From the NCBI GenBank assembly GCA_013368375.1, contig JAACJP010000034.1, positions 124,001-188,000 on the forward strand: a DNA stretch of 64,000 nt, read 5' to 3'. The translations under genes and the position numbers were made by a program. Below, piece after piece: positions 1 through 11,722 of the stretch (within the stretch, counting starts at the first letter, position 1; each line of letters begins with the position of its first letter). Under the pieces are notes generated by a model. That model was not told the DNA's origin. It searched no databases and saw only the letters and a program-made list of their open reading frames with translations. Source of the stretch: Tricholomella constricta. Lineage: Eukaryota; Basidiomycota; Agaricomycetes; Agaricales; Lyophyllaceae.

Positions 1-143
1 ACGGATTTTCGATATCGTGATTGACCTCTTCGCATATGAACATCACTTGGGCCGTCTCGCCGAGAGTCTCGAATGCCGCAGCAAGCAATTTGTTGGACGA
101 TTGAATACATCGTAAGCGAAGTTGGGGAAGCCTTGGATACATC
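1..143 (-). CDS. Possible 3' part of an unidentified gene, cut by the left edge
   Basis: On the minus strand an acceptor-like CAG at 144-146 is followed by an open frame that runs off the left edge. It includes an ATG at 140-142 and reads sensibly, with the stretch LLAAAFETLGETAQVMFICE. An upstream open stretch (about 433-290, minus) ends at a GTATGC donor-like site and could be the preceding exon. I recognise no family. The evidence is composition and splice-like signals only, so this could be chance. Confidence 0.25.
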
Positions 144-479
144 CTGCAAGATGCTCAGCTGAGGAGACGTATCACGGCTCTTGAATCTTGAAGTGTGATA
201 TTCAACATCCAGGGCTGTACTTCACTAACGATCTTGCATTAGGATGCGATACGTCCATGAGTAAAAGCATTGGGCTCATATGAGATGGCGCATACCTTTT
301 TCAGCCTGCGTTTAGTAAATTTGACGACAATACTAGTCGAATCCCACATGCAGATGCCACATCTTGGACGGTTGCACGAGGACCTTGACGCGTTGGCTTC
401 GGCAAAGTTCTGGAGTACAGAGCTTGCTGTCATCTGCGCCCCAGCCGTCGATGAATAAGACGAAATCCTTCATGCCAAC

Positions 480-1641
480 GTTGGAATAACGTCATTGACT
501 GGCCCTAAATACTCATGTATCTAGTTACAGGGAAAAAAGACCTCAGCAGAAGAACAAAGAAGCGTACGTGAAATCGAGAAGCGCACCTTGGCTGTATGTC
601 GAAAGGCTCTCTAAAGTTTTATGCCTTTTTCTATGATGTACGCCGTGTCAATAGTTCCGCCATGTACGCCGTGGTTCCGAGTCAAGGGCCTTCAAGTTGG
701 GTAGATACGCAGACAGCTTCCAAGCCATTGCCTCGAAATGATGCGACCACGAGCGAAGGCTCGCGAAAGCGCACCTTCGAGCTCGTAAAGCGCTGCACTC
801 AGGTTTGCAGGGTGGAGTTTTTCTACCTATACCCAGATGTCTAACACGTCGTCAAATGACTTTGTTCGAAGTAGAATATCGACTTCAGCATGATGCTTTG
901 TAGACCTTGAGACCAGTGTTAGAAGGAGAGCATTTGTATGAATCCTTGAATGTGCTTACCCTTCAAGTTCGTCATCTTTGAAGAGCTTGTTGTCCTTCTC
1001 ATTAACTTCGCGGCACGTAGACTGGCCATGGTGGCGGGAGGCAGGTAATCAGACTCGGACGTGTAAGCTCAGATAGGGCTGTTGCCAGTCGACGTGCCAC
1101 ACAACGCTTCGAATCCGACGGGTTGTTCAGTTGAGCAGCGACGCTCCTTTCCATTGACGGGTGAAGAAGGATACGTAAATTGGGGCAGTAGTGCTCAGAG
1201 ACAAAGCAATGCGCTGAGCGCTGCCAGCATGCAGAGTTTGGCTATCTTATCAGATGGATGGATGCGAGGATCTAGTACTACCTTCCAAACACCAATCACA
1301 GTCAGCGATCGATGGAATGTATACTACAGTATAGAGATATTCCGCGAGGACTGACGAGCAGATTCTGAGCAATGCTCGGGCCTCAGGTCCAACTGAGCAA
1401 TAAGATGAAGGAAAAGTGATGAACCTATTTTTTAGACGGTGCGTATGTAAGTAGTTGTAGGAATCGTATGCAAAGAATGAGGAGCCTAAGTATGCTGTCT
1501 GAATCTAACTAATGCGAGTTAATATTGTATTGGTACACTGTAATTCGGGACCCGTTCCCCCACTCTCCCCTTCTCTAGCACTAGTAAGTATGATCTGAAA
1601 GCCTCGAGAAGAAAGCGTTTGCTCAGTGTTGACGACGGGGA
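480..1641. other. Intergenic stretch with no recognisable gene
   Basis: Short open frames occur on both strands (for example 596-844 and 1082-1354, plus strand), but none shows a domain, a splice pattern or a plausible continuation. I see nothing further here. Confidence 0.5.
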
Positions 1642-4018
1642 TCACTGGTGCTGGACATCCAGCTTCTCCCAGTACACCTCCGCGCGCTCGCGCACGGTGT
1701 TGCCCTTCGGCTTGGGCGTCGCGGGCGGGACATTGGGTTCCCAGTGGCCGAACCACAGCCCCGCCATGCCGATGCCCACGTGCCCGTTGTCGACTTCGAT
1801 CTCGGCGATGACGCCGTTGTCGCTCGCGCTGTGGTCGTTGTAGGTCCAGAACGGCTCGTCCGTGTTGTTCTGGGCCTGCGGGAACGAAATAAAAAAAGGA
1901 GCGAGAATCAGCCATAAGGCAGGGTTTTAAGAAGAAAGGAAGGAGAGGCGACGCACTGTGCTGATGAGCAGGCTGACGTTGAAGAGGTCGCGGCTGAAGT
2001 GCTCCATGCGGATGTGCGAGAACCAGGGGCTGTCGATGGCGCCGAAGAACGTTGGGATACCAGGGCGCACCGCGCCGGGAAGGATTGTAGGGAGACTGTC
2101 GACGAGCTGCCTGCACGCGCCGGAAGCGAAGGGGTTGGGCGGGGACACGAGGCACAGCTCGAACTGCCCGTAGCCGTCGTTGTTGTACGTGCCTGCGTAG
2201 GTCGTGAAATTGGCTGAGGGTAGCGTCACGTTCTGCGGGCGGGGCGTCGCCCGCGGGGGTGGATCAATCTTCTGTGCCATGAGCCTGGAGTGCGTGGCGA
2301 TACGTCAGAAGGGTAAGGTGAGGTATATGAATGTCTGGGAGGAAATTCGAACCTGGTGCTCCAGTCAATGGGTTCAAGGCCGAGGGCGCGGTCCATGATG
2401 TAGTATTTGACGAGTTGAGAGATTAGCTTGCCGTATTCATTGTCGTTTGTGAGGACCGCGACGCCGATGCCATTGTTGGGGAGACGGCTGACTTGGGAGT
2501 TGAAGCCTAGGTTGGAACGAAGAGTCAGAACATGTATCATCTCAGAGTGAGCTACCCTAATACGCACCACGAACGAAGCCCGGGTGCTCGACGATCACTG
2601 TGTGGCAGGAATTTTAGATGGCGAAGAATATATCCAAAGGATGGCCAACTCACAATGACCTCTATAAGTAATCTGAACTTGCGCCGAGCCGTAGGCAAGC
2701 AGCGAGACTTCGGGGAAGTCACTGAATGGGGGGCGTCGCGTCAATTTAAATACAGTGCACTGTGGACATTGATGAGGACTTACGGTCGCAAGGACTGTGG
2801 AATGACAGCAGTAGCTGTCTTACGAATGACGTCCGCGGGGATCACAGTTTGATTTGTTCCGGGCTTCTGGCCCTCCAGCAAGAGAGTGCGGAGCCAAGTA
2901 GTCTAAAGGCCAAGTCAATGTTACCAACACAGAATCCAGTTGCGTCTGTTGCTCACCATATCGACTGCATTAGAAATGACCCCACCAGCACCAGCTAGAA
3001 CTGTATGTGACAATGAGTCGAAAAGCTTTGAGTATGAGGTGGCGTGAACTTACCGTTACCGTCCTCTCCGCCCGTCGTTCCGGACCACCACTTAGTCGCC
3101 GCAGGGGTCCCCGCGAAGACATCGGTGTACAAGTCCCAGTCCTTCCTCCCCATGCCATCCGCGCGGTTCCCCGACGCTTCAGCGACCTGGTACGAGTATG
3201 TCGTGGAGTTCATACCCAAGGGGTCAAATATGTTTTCTTTGATATATCGCCCAAAGGTGGTCGTCCCATTGAGCAACCTGGGGGGTAGGATCGAGAGGAG
3301 CGTGTATGGGTTATTGTTGTATTGCCAGGTCTGGCGGAACTGGTAGGATTGGCGCCAGTACTGGAATTTTTCGATCTAGGACGGGCGTGCAGGTTAGTTT
3401 GTTTGCACGAGAAGGGAGAGGGGTTAGATGAAATGCCACGTACGGCGTCATCGACAGTATCGTTGTATCTGTAGCTGAACTCGTGGCGCGGATAACCCGT
3501 GCGGTGGGAGAGGAAATCAAGGAGCGTTGCCTCGTTCTTCGTGACAGGATCTGTCACGTTAAATTCTGGAATAAGATCGGTAATTTTGGTGTCCCAGTCG
3601 AACCGCGGTGTGATTGATTCATTGTGCATGAGAAGCCCAGCCGCAAACACATTGAACAGCTGTGAGAGCATGTGTTAGAATGAGAGGAATAGATAGTGAG
3701 CCTTATTCTAGGCCGTACCTTTGAGTTAGAGGCCACGTTGAAGAGCGTTTTCTCCGTGACGTTCTTTCCACTGGCGGTTGCGCGGCCATAACCTTTCGCC
3801 TCGATGTTGACCCAGTCGCCTTGTTCATTCTGCTTGACAAATGCGATGGAAAGGCCTCCGGGAGATTTCCAGTCTACCAAGATCTGGTTGACGAAAGCCT
3901 CCGTCTTGTCATCGAGGAGCTCTTCCGTAGTACTTTGAGCAAGTCCCTGTGGCAGGCCAGCAATAGAGATGTAGAGCAGATAGTAGGGAATAAGCTTGAC
4001 GAGAGACTGAAGAAGCAT
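1642..4018 (-). CDS. Secreted beta-lactamase/penicillin-binding-protein-like serine hydrolase
   Basis: The multi-exon minus-strand gene starts at ATG 4018, opening with a hydrophobic signal peptide (LVKLIPYYLLYISIAGLPQG), and ends at TGA 1642-1644. Exon 1 is 4018-3719, and the first intron (3718-3660, GT-AG) follows directly after SNSK, the SxxK nucleophile/Lys motif of class C beta-lactamase-type hydrolases. Exon 2 carries the usual FLSHRTGYPRH segment. The next exon has a YNN triad (Y-x-N motif) followed by the PLGMNSTTYSY segment. A later exon has an EHPGF segment where the third motif is expected, and a lipocalin-like C-terminal part starts with TYAGTYNN. Family members are extracellular or vacuolar esterases/peptidases; the substrate cannot be read from sequence. 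I see no frameshift. At least six introns are needed, and the internal joints near 2400-2900 are less certain than the ends. Confidence 0.85.
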
Positions 4019-5015
4019 CTTGAATGAGTGTCGAATTGTGAGGACTCAGCACGTCGCGCCATTGGGTTTTATACCAAAGCTTGTTTGCATAGCCGTCGGG
4101 TGGGGTTGTGGTGCCACAAAGTCCAGAGTCTAGTGGCCGACGGCATCGATTATTGGCGAAGGTGTTTTCTGTATTCGTGCCTGAGCATTATCGTGTGGTA
4201 GATGCCTTCCGTCATGTACTGGCATCAGGAAGTCAACAGTGAAGAGGCAGGACAGTGATAAGGCGAAGGTCGCAGATGGGACGTATTTAAAATTAGACCT
4301 ATGTTTTCCGGACGATAAGTGCGGGCGTACCAATGTCCGATGCAGACGTTCGCAACAAATGCATGGCGACTGCACTATGTCGTCAATTTCTCGGACACTG
4401 CGCAATACAAATGTGTATCGTGTCATTAAAAATAGTACCATGGAAATAGAAATAGATGCTGACATGTGAGTGCAAAGGGATTGTTCAGCATGCTTGTTTA
4501 ACTCTCTAGCCTCCTGCTGGTTCGGCCATCGTGCAGATTCCGCGCCAGGTTCAGAAGACCATATATTTCAAGGAGGCTGACCATGCTCGTCCGTATGAAA
4601 TGACTCCAGAAAATTTGCGACAAGGAAGATCATGATAGTCGGAGAGTTGCATGGAGTCGCAAGCCCAAATATAGCCTTGTATCGGGTGGATGGTGGAGAG
4701 CAGGAAGTCCATCACCAACATCACACGTTTTAGAGTTCTTCAGGGTCGTCCTATAGACTGTCGGACTTGATGCATCTGATGACTGAGCTGGCCGCTGCTG
4801 GTGCAGTTTCAAAAAGTGTCGGGTTGGGCTTCGAAACCGTAGATTTCGGACTTGAACACAAAGCAGTATACGCAAGGATTTAGACTATCAGATCTCAGAG
4901 CCCAGATGATGTTGTGAACTCATTGTGGTTCCGAAGCGAACGGGATCAACTAGAAAGCTGACTCGGAACAAATTTTTCTTCCGTACCACCATCAGAGCAG
5001 ACAGTAGCCTGCTCA
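4019..5015. other. Divergent intergenic region between the hydrolase and the F-box gene
   Basis: This approximately 1 kb stretch separates two divergently transcribed genes and presumably holds both promoters. I see no canonical TATA box and no convincing open frame. Short frames at 4130-4465 and 4630-4875 look random. Confidence 0.4.
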
Positions 5016-7891
5016 GTGTCTGCGTCCACAACCACAGAACGCTTCATTTCTCCCAGTTTTATGCTTAATAGGCAAACACATACTCCATCCAACGAATCTT
5101 CATATCTCATACCCCTCAAGTTCAACCAGAATCAAACTATCCAACATGGACTCCCAAATAATCGCATTCTTCTCGGTGTTCCATCCGAAACCCTCACCGG
5201 AATCACCTCTTATCTCGATCCCCCATCTCTCCTCTCTCTCGCCCGAGTGCATGGCCGGCTCAATTCGCACGTAAAAAACGACAGTACTTGGCATAGGGCC
5301 TTCGTCTGCCAGTTCCTGAACATCGGACCCGAAAGCGAGATCCACGACGATGTCAAGAGCCTTATGCTGAGACGTTCCGAAAGCACATGGAGGAACGAAT
5401 TTATAGTTCGTTACAGACTCCGGAGGTACGCACACTGCGCACTCCTTTCTTTTAGTGCTCAGCCTCATTTGCTCACTCCGTCATAGACGCTGGGAGAGAT
5501 CCCGAAATGCGACAGTTTCACATATCCCGGTACACTCAGAAATATCACACATGCATTTGATGCCTGGGGCGGCCTTGCTATCCTCATCTATACGATATGG
5601 CATCGTCTCCCGTTCGTTCCCCCTTAACGGCAAAATACTTCCAGGATACCTCGACGCCTCCGGGCTTCGTTTGGGTCTGGGCATAGGTAACCCCAACGCG
5701 GAATTCAGCCCAGACGTCTCCGCCTGTGCTCTTGCATCCGATGGCGGCACCGCAAAGGTTCTCTGGGGCTTTAGGCACGGCGAGGTCGGCGTGATGACCA
5801 CACCCCGAGCAATCGACGCTGCTAGGCGCCCCGCCACTGATATGGTCAGATGCGACGTCAATGAGGAGCACACCGGTGCCGTGTTGGATGCCATATGGGA
5901 TGATGCGTCTAGGGACTTCGCTGTCACTGCTGGAGCCGATGCGATAGTCAAGATATGGGACACGAAGACATTCCGATGCCTGTGGACCTCTGAACGTAAG
6001 GAGGGATCCCTTGTCCCCGAGGCATACTCAAAAGTCGCTATATCTGTCGCTCGAGGGTGGGTCGCCTCCGTCTCCACCAGTGGAGAAATTGCTGTATGGA
6101 CGGGTCTCGCACTCCAGTCGGTAGATACCTTTGCCACCATCTCGGTCAAGGTAGTTCGCGTGCCTTGCCCCGTGATAGTATTCGCTGGTAGAGATTCAAA
6201 CATCGAGACCCACGTCGTTTCAGCTCTCCACATTGACCCTGGCAGTGTCATCCCCACCCTCCTCGTCGCCTATGAAGACGACCCCCACTTCTACCGGCTG
6301 CGCATCAATGACACAGGCCACATCGAGACTACCGCCTTCGGCGACGCATCCTTCGGGCCCATCTCCAGCCTCACTCCCTTTTTCTCCACCGAATCCAGCT
6401 TTATTCTCGCAGGCGATCAAATCGGGTGTGTCAGTGTGTACGATTGGAACGCCCCGACCAATGCCGGAGCATCCCTCTCTGTGCACTGCGTCCGAAAATT
6501 TGAGGCCCACGAAGACGGCGCGAGCGTCACCGCCCTCGCCTGGAACGGCGTGACTCTGATCACGGGCTCCGCCCGCGGGACCTCACATGTGTGGGACGGC
6601 CTGACGTTCGAGCATCTGCGGTCGTTCCCATCGCCTGTGCCCCGCATACGTGGCGGGCGTGGTGCGAACCCTACAGCGAGGGAGCGGGAGCCTGTGCGGC
6701 AGATCGTGGTCGGCTTGGAGAAGGAGCTGCTTTTGGTTGGAGTCGGGGATATGGTGATGGCGTGGAAGGCGGGACCTGTGCCTCGGAAGGGTTCAGGTGG
6801 TGTGAGGGGCAGACATTCGTCGGGCAGTATTGGGAAGAAGAAAAAGGATAGGCATGGTGTTGCCAAGTATATGCGTGAGTCGTGATTTTCATGTTGGCTG
6901 GCGATTGTTGGTACTGACGCGCGTTTGTGGCTGGATAGAACAAGTGGAGCTGAACCATACAATCTCGGAGTCGAAGAGCATGCTTAAACTGGAATCTGAC
7001 TACGTGCGGAGGGCGAATGGAAGGGCCCGGGAACAGCAAGCCCGACTTGAGAGGTTAGGGCTGGACGAGGCTGAAGCTGTGGAGTATCTCCTGATGCTCA
7101 GTCGCGATGAGGCCCTACAGCGCGAGAACGCCATACTTGGAGAACAGTCTCTTGCACTCGAGGAAGGCGTTTTCGAAGGCGACTTTGACTTTGATGAATC
7201 CGTCTCCGATCACGGACGGGCGATCGCAAGCTGCAGCAGCCGCAGGACCGGCCAACCCGCCTCTCGTTACTCCCCTGCCCGCTCCGGTACGAGCACCCCA
7301 ACTGTCCCGTACCTACGCGTTCCTCCCTCCAACTCGAACGACAAGGTCCTCGTCCTGCCCGCCTTCCGCCCAGAGCCCATGGAAGCCGGATACGCTCAAT
7401 CCTCTTCATCATCCTGTCTCTCCGACAATGACGACGATGATCGCAGTCCACCGCCTCCGTCACCCGACTCGACGGACCAGGCGCACTTCCCGCCGATCAG
7501 CGCCAGCACGAGTCCCACTGCGCCAACCATGACCCGTGCAAGCTCAGGAGGAGGCATTGCTGGTCCATCACATGTATTCAAGCCTCTGTCTGGGGCACTT
7601 GAGGGTGGAAGCAGCCGCAGCGGCCGTAATGGTGGTTCTAGTTCGTCTATAGCTGGGAGCCCCCAGTCTACCAGGTCAGCGTCGGCTTCGGCTTCGGCGT
7701 GGAGCATCCCGCTACAGGCACGCAGCAGTGTGGCGTCGGTGTCGTCTGGAACCGGATCTGTGTCTGATGCTTCGTCAGTGCGGTCGCCATATTCATCGGG
7801 ATTACGGAGCGATGATGAAATGGACGACGAGTTGAAGTTCGCCCTCGAGTTGAGTCTTGCAGAGGCGAGAAGTCGCGGGGAGGATGTTTGA
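5016..7891 (+). CDS. F-box/WD40 protein with C-terminal ubiquitin-interacting motif (Ufo1-like)
   Basis: Three exons (5016-5425, 5487-6874, 6939-7891) with GT-AG introns of 61 and 64 nt give a 916-residue protein. An F-box lies near residues 45-90 (VPSETLTGITSYLDPPSLLS). It is followed by WD40-type blades, e.g. ADAIVKIWDT and GSARGTSHVWDG. A charged helix (EAVEYLLMLSRDEALQRE) resembles a UIM. A Ser/Pro-rich tail ends in a good UIM (ELKFALELSLAEARSRGE) at the extreme C-terminus. This order matches yeast Ufo1, an SCF substrate receptor whose UIMs control its own turnover and Cdc48 binding, so an SCF adaptor role is inferred. The reading phase closes correctly across both introns. ATG 5016 is the first in frame; a later start at 5064 would not change the domains. 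Confidence 0.88.
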
Positions 7892-8132
7892 AGCAGGCTC
7901 AAGCTCTGTTTTTCTGGTTGTAGTGTGCACTTGATTTTCGTACATGAGCTATGACATTAGAAGTCCTATGCATGTCTATGTGTTAATTGGGCGACGACCG
8001 TTCTATAGAATTACAAAAGATATGCACTTTGTGGAATAAATGGATTCAGGTCGATTTACATATGCACCGACCACTGAGATGGAAATTGCGCACAAGACTA
8101 CAGGTTGGAATTGATTAATTAATGGTTCCAGA

Positions 8133-8811
8133 TTACACAAGTCGCCGGTCCGTCATGGTTCGTACGATACACCCCGTCCCCGCGATCTCCGTCAACTGCA
8201 AGTGCAATTGCAAACAAAACAAAAAAAAGTCAGATCGACGCCTTCCCGGATAACTCAAATCATTGCCCATGCGTACCTTTTCATGCCATCCCAGCAGCAC
8301 GCTCCCACTGATGTCTCCCCACCCTGGCATCGCCATGCCCTTGTACAGATACTTCATGAGCGTGTCCTGCGAGTCCTGCGACAGCGACTTGATCACGGCC
8401 GGGATCTCGGTAGATTTCGTAGTGTTCAGGATCGTAAGCAGGGTATGCAGTGTAATTTCCTGCCACACAGTATCGACAAGATTGGAATGAGTCGCGGGTT
8501 CCGCGCGGTAGATAGTAATAACCTCACCTTTGCCTGATCGACATTGGGTCCATACGGCGCGTTCTCCAAAATCGTTGAAAGGGCGCCCACCACATCACTC
8601 CTGGAACAGATGTCAGGGATAGGGCTTCGAGGTGAGGTTTAGATGGGTTCATGGCCGACCTCGCGAGCGCAGTCCTCACGGCAGCCTGCCGCTGCTTCGC
8701 ATCCTCAAGCACCTGGGCGGGGTCTCGGGGATCCGCATCGTAGAGTTCGGACTCGTGAAGGACGTCCTCGTCGTACTGGTCGATGTCGATCTTGCGGAAT
8801 GCTGTGTCCAT
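8133..8811 (-). CDS. ARPC5: Arp2/3 complex p16 subunit (ARPC5)
   Basis: The small minus-strand gene runs from ATG 8811 to the stop at 8133, in four exons. The first intron is 8659-8601 (59 nt); two more follow after the residues VDQAK and WHEK. The product begins FRKIDIDQYDEDVLHE and continues through LEDAKQRQAAVRTALAR and TLMKYLYKGMAMPGWGD, which is the ARPC5/Arc15 signature over the whole length. It is the small structural subunit of the seven-protein Arp2/3 complex, which nucleates branched actin at endocytic patches. Length and residues look normal. The gene is tail-to-tail with the F-box gene, about 240 bp apart. Confidence 0.93.
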
Positions 8812-10539
8812 CTCGCCGTTACGAGGTGCTCGTGAGGCTGCTGCTTGAAGCGTCGTGTATTTACGATTGTTGTTCGGCGGCTTGAGGCTGGTTTCAAGCT
8901 CCGCGCAGAGACGCCACCGACTCCCTCGCCATCATAAATGAATGTCTATCGATATTCTGCACTTGTTCAATATTTACCTCATTGTTGACATTCCCGGTGG
9001 CATGACGCGTCACGCAACAATTTTTCCTTCAGATTCACCTCTCATACCAATTTCCGAAGACTCCGATGCCCGTGACGATCCAGCTAATTTACTGTGCGTT
9101 CATCCTAGGGCTTCGAAGTACTCAAAAACTTTCACATATCGTATGCCTTACATGACTAATGTTATTTGACGGATAGAGACAGGTACTCGCAAGTCAATTC
9201 TGTAGAAGGTAAGAACTAAAAACCCATCGCCGTCTATTGATAGCTAGGCTTCGACACTGTTTCGCGAGCATGACCTTGCGATGCAGTGGATGGTTCGAAC
9301 TCAGGTCGAAGTTCCAGATGCGAGGATACAAGCCACCAACTGCTCATATGGCATTTACGGAGCCTTAACGTAACCTATGACGGCCTGCGAAACGTACTAC
9401 GCCCGATTTTATTACTCCCAGTTCGTCCATAAGAATCCTTTCAAGGATATAATGCAAGTCTGCAATGAGCGGGCGAGTGCGTAACTGGCAAGGGTAGTCT
9501 CATGGCCGATGCGGCTTCGACAGACGAGAACGTCGAAGAAGTATCTTTGACGATGGATTCAGCATGCTCTTTAATGGATTATCAGGTGTGACGAAAGGAA
9601 TGAGTGCTGGGCACTGCAGTAATGGGGGAGGGAGCGACGACGCCATATGCGATCTACTCGTTAGTGGACTCTATAAGTGACCCCACGCACCCTCGTGAAG
9701 GTCAAGAGCCACTCTACGCGCAGCCAGCCACTATCTATATGCCCATAAGGTGATGAACTCGGGTGAAATAAATACGACTAGAATTTTGGCCCGTAGAAAA
9801 GCAGTGGCGGAAAGCAGGCCATGCGATTTGGCGGGCATATTTGGGACTAGATATCCAAGTAAAGTACAAGCAAAAATTGTGATCAAGCAGCCCGGACAAT
9901 GTTCGAGACGGTCCCGCAGCGCTTAAGGTCGTGGTACCATCAACAGGCTGGTGAGATGGGAAAATTAATGCGGATCCGCCTCGCACTGTGGTGCAAAGTG
10001 GCCAGTGCGAAAGTCATGTACTCAAAGCGCTATGGAGGAAGGCATTATGTCTCGAAGGCATCTGCCCTCTTTGAGACTATCCAAAGTATCCAAGCACAAT
10101 GGCTACGGGGCAGCGCTTGGATAGAGGAATATTGTCCGCCGAGCCATCCTTTCGGGGTTGAAGTTGACAGCCTGCTCGGATCACTGCCCGTGAAGACATC
10201 AAAAAAAAACGACTTCAAGTTCACCTTAGAAGTGCCGAGGATTGACCGCGCTTCCCATATGTGCAGAACCTCGCTGCATATAAGCTATAAATAGAAAGAA
10301 GTAAAAAGTTATATCTGGCGATATCAGTACAAACTAAGATCTACAATAGTCCATGCGCCGAGGTGTAATGATAGTGAGGATCGGGATGTGTCTATGATGG
10401 CTTGACTAGGCAACCCATCGGACGATGTCTATGTACGATTCATCTGACGCGATAAAACAAGGATAAAGGGAAAGGAGACGCAGCCTACGCCGAAAGGGAG
10501 GGACGGGAGGGGAGAGGCATACGGACGAGAGACAGAGTT
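8812..10539. other. 1.7 kb intergenic stretch, no supported gene
   Basis: This lies between the start of ARPC5 and the end of the Rheb gene. One open frame of 131 codons (9899-10294, plus) is present but has no recognisable motif, no splice context and an unbiased composition. I do not annotate it as a gene. A TATA-like stretch is visible near 10285-10290 without a following gene on that strand. Confidence 0.45.
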
Positions 10540-11399
10540 CTACATGACGACACACCGGCTGACCTGTGGTTCGGCTTGATTAGGTGACGTCCGCCTCTCG
10601 ATCTCGCCGAGGCACAGTTCGAACACCTTTCCTATAAAAAAAAAATGAACGTGATGAGAGGCCGGTGCCATTTTGCGGAAACGGACTTTTTTACTTGCCT
10701 ACGTTGATGTTGTTCTTCGCGCTTGTCTCGATCCAAGCCGCCCCGTTCTTCTGGGCCAACTTCTGGCCTTCATTGAATTGGACTTGACGGCTGTACCGGT
10801 TCGAAGGTTAACACGCGACATGAGAGGACGTAAAGCGAGGATGCCGTACTTTTGATGTAGATCGCTTTTAGAGCCGACGATGACGCAGGGCATATCCACG
10901 ACGCCGCAGAAGTCGACGATCTTGTCGTATACGATTTGTATCATATCGAAGGAGGTCCGAGAGGTGATGGAGTAGACCAAGACGTAGCCGTGAATTCCAA
11001 TAGCATGTTGAGCATTTACTGGCGAGTATTCATCCTGTCTCCATCCAAATCATGAGAAAAAGCGCCTCGAAAGGGACTTTACCTCTCACCTGTCCGGCAG
11101 TATCGATAATGTGACAATCATATTCCACTCCTTTGTAGGTGACAGTCTTGGCAAACGTAGACTCAATGGTTGGATAATAGGCGTCTACGAAGTGATTCTA
11201 CGATAAAATTTAGTGCCATCTGTTCTCAGGGAAAGGACCCACAACATACCTCTATGAACTGCTTCACGAGCGAGGACTTTCCTGTTTGCATTCGAGGTTG
11301 GAATGATGCTGGAAACGATTATGTAGTGATAAGATACTAACCGACTGAACGGGAGCCCAAGACTGCAATCTTCCTTCTCTTGAGACTGTCCCCGGACAT
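10540..11399 (-). CDS. rhb1: Rheb-family small GTPase
   Basis: The minus-strand gene runs from ATG 11399 to TAG 10540 with short GT-AG introns that close in phase. The P-loop reads GSRSVGKSS, with Arg in the third position, the Rheb hallmark (Ras has Gly). The effector loop is YYPTIESTF and switch II is DTAGQDEYSP, both Rheb-like. A guanine-specificity SKSDL and an ETSAK-type region follow. The tail ends in the CaaX box CVVM, predicting farnesylation. In fungi Rheb activates TORC1 downstream of the TSC complex and influences amino-acid uptake. The first intron interrupts the P-loop codons themselves (after SRSV). The protein has the family length of about 185 residues. Confidence 0.93.
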
Positions 11400-11722
11400 T
11401 GCAGAATAAAAGACGTGGATCGAAGAACACAAGAAAGTCGAGACCGCCGCGTCGGATAGGGGGGCCTGTCCAATATCAGCAACCTGATTGGCTCCCCTTA
11501 CCTCACGTGATAGATCGTCGCGTGGCTGAGTCTTCCAAACGAGGAACTCATTGGACAGTAGTCTCATCGGGGTTACCAGACGGTAGGTATATGCGAGAGC
11601 GAGAAAGCAAGATAAGGATAAGATGAGTACATATACACATATTAGGTACAAACGTAATTAAATATGAGTCCAAGACCGACGACAGATCCATCATTTGAGA
11701 GGGAATCCCAGTGTGCTATCTT

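Noticed and set aside
9270..9330. GGTTCGAACTC, resembling a tRNA T-loop
   Set aside because: No acceptor stem, D-arm or anticodon arm can be paired around it.
9899..10294. 131-codon plus-strand open frame
   Set aside because: No domain, no splice signals and no homologous feature in the window; kept as intergenic.
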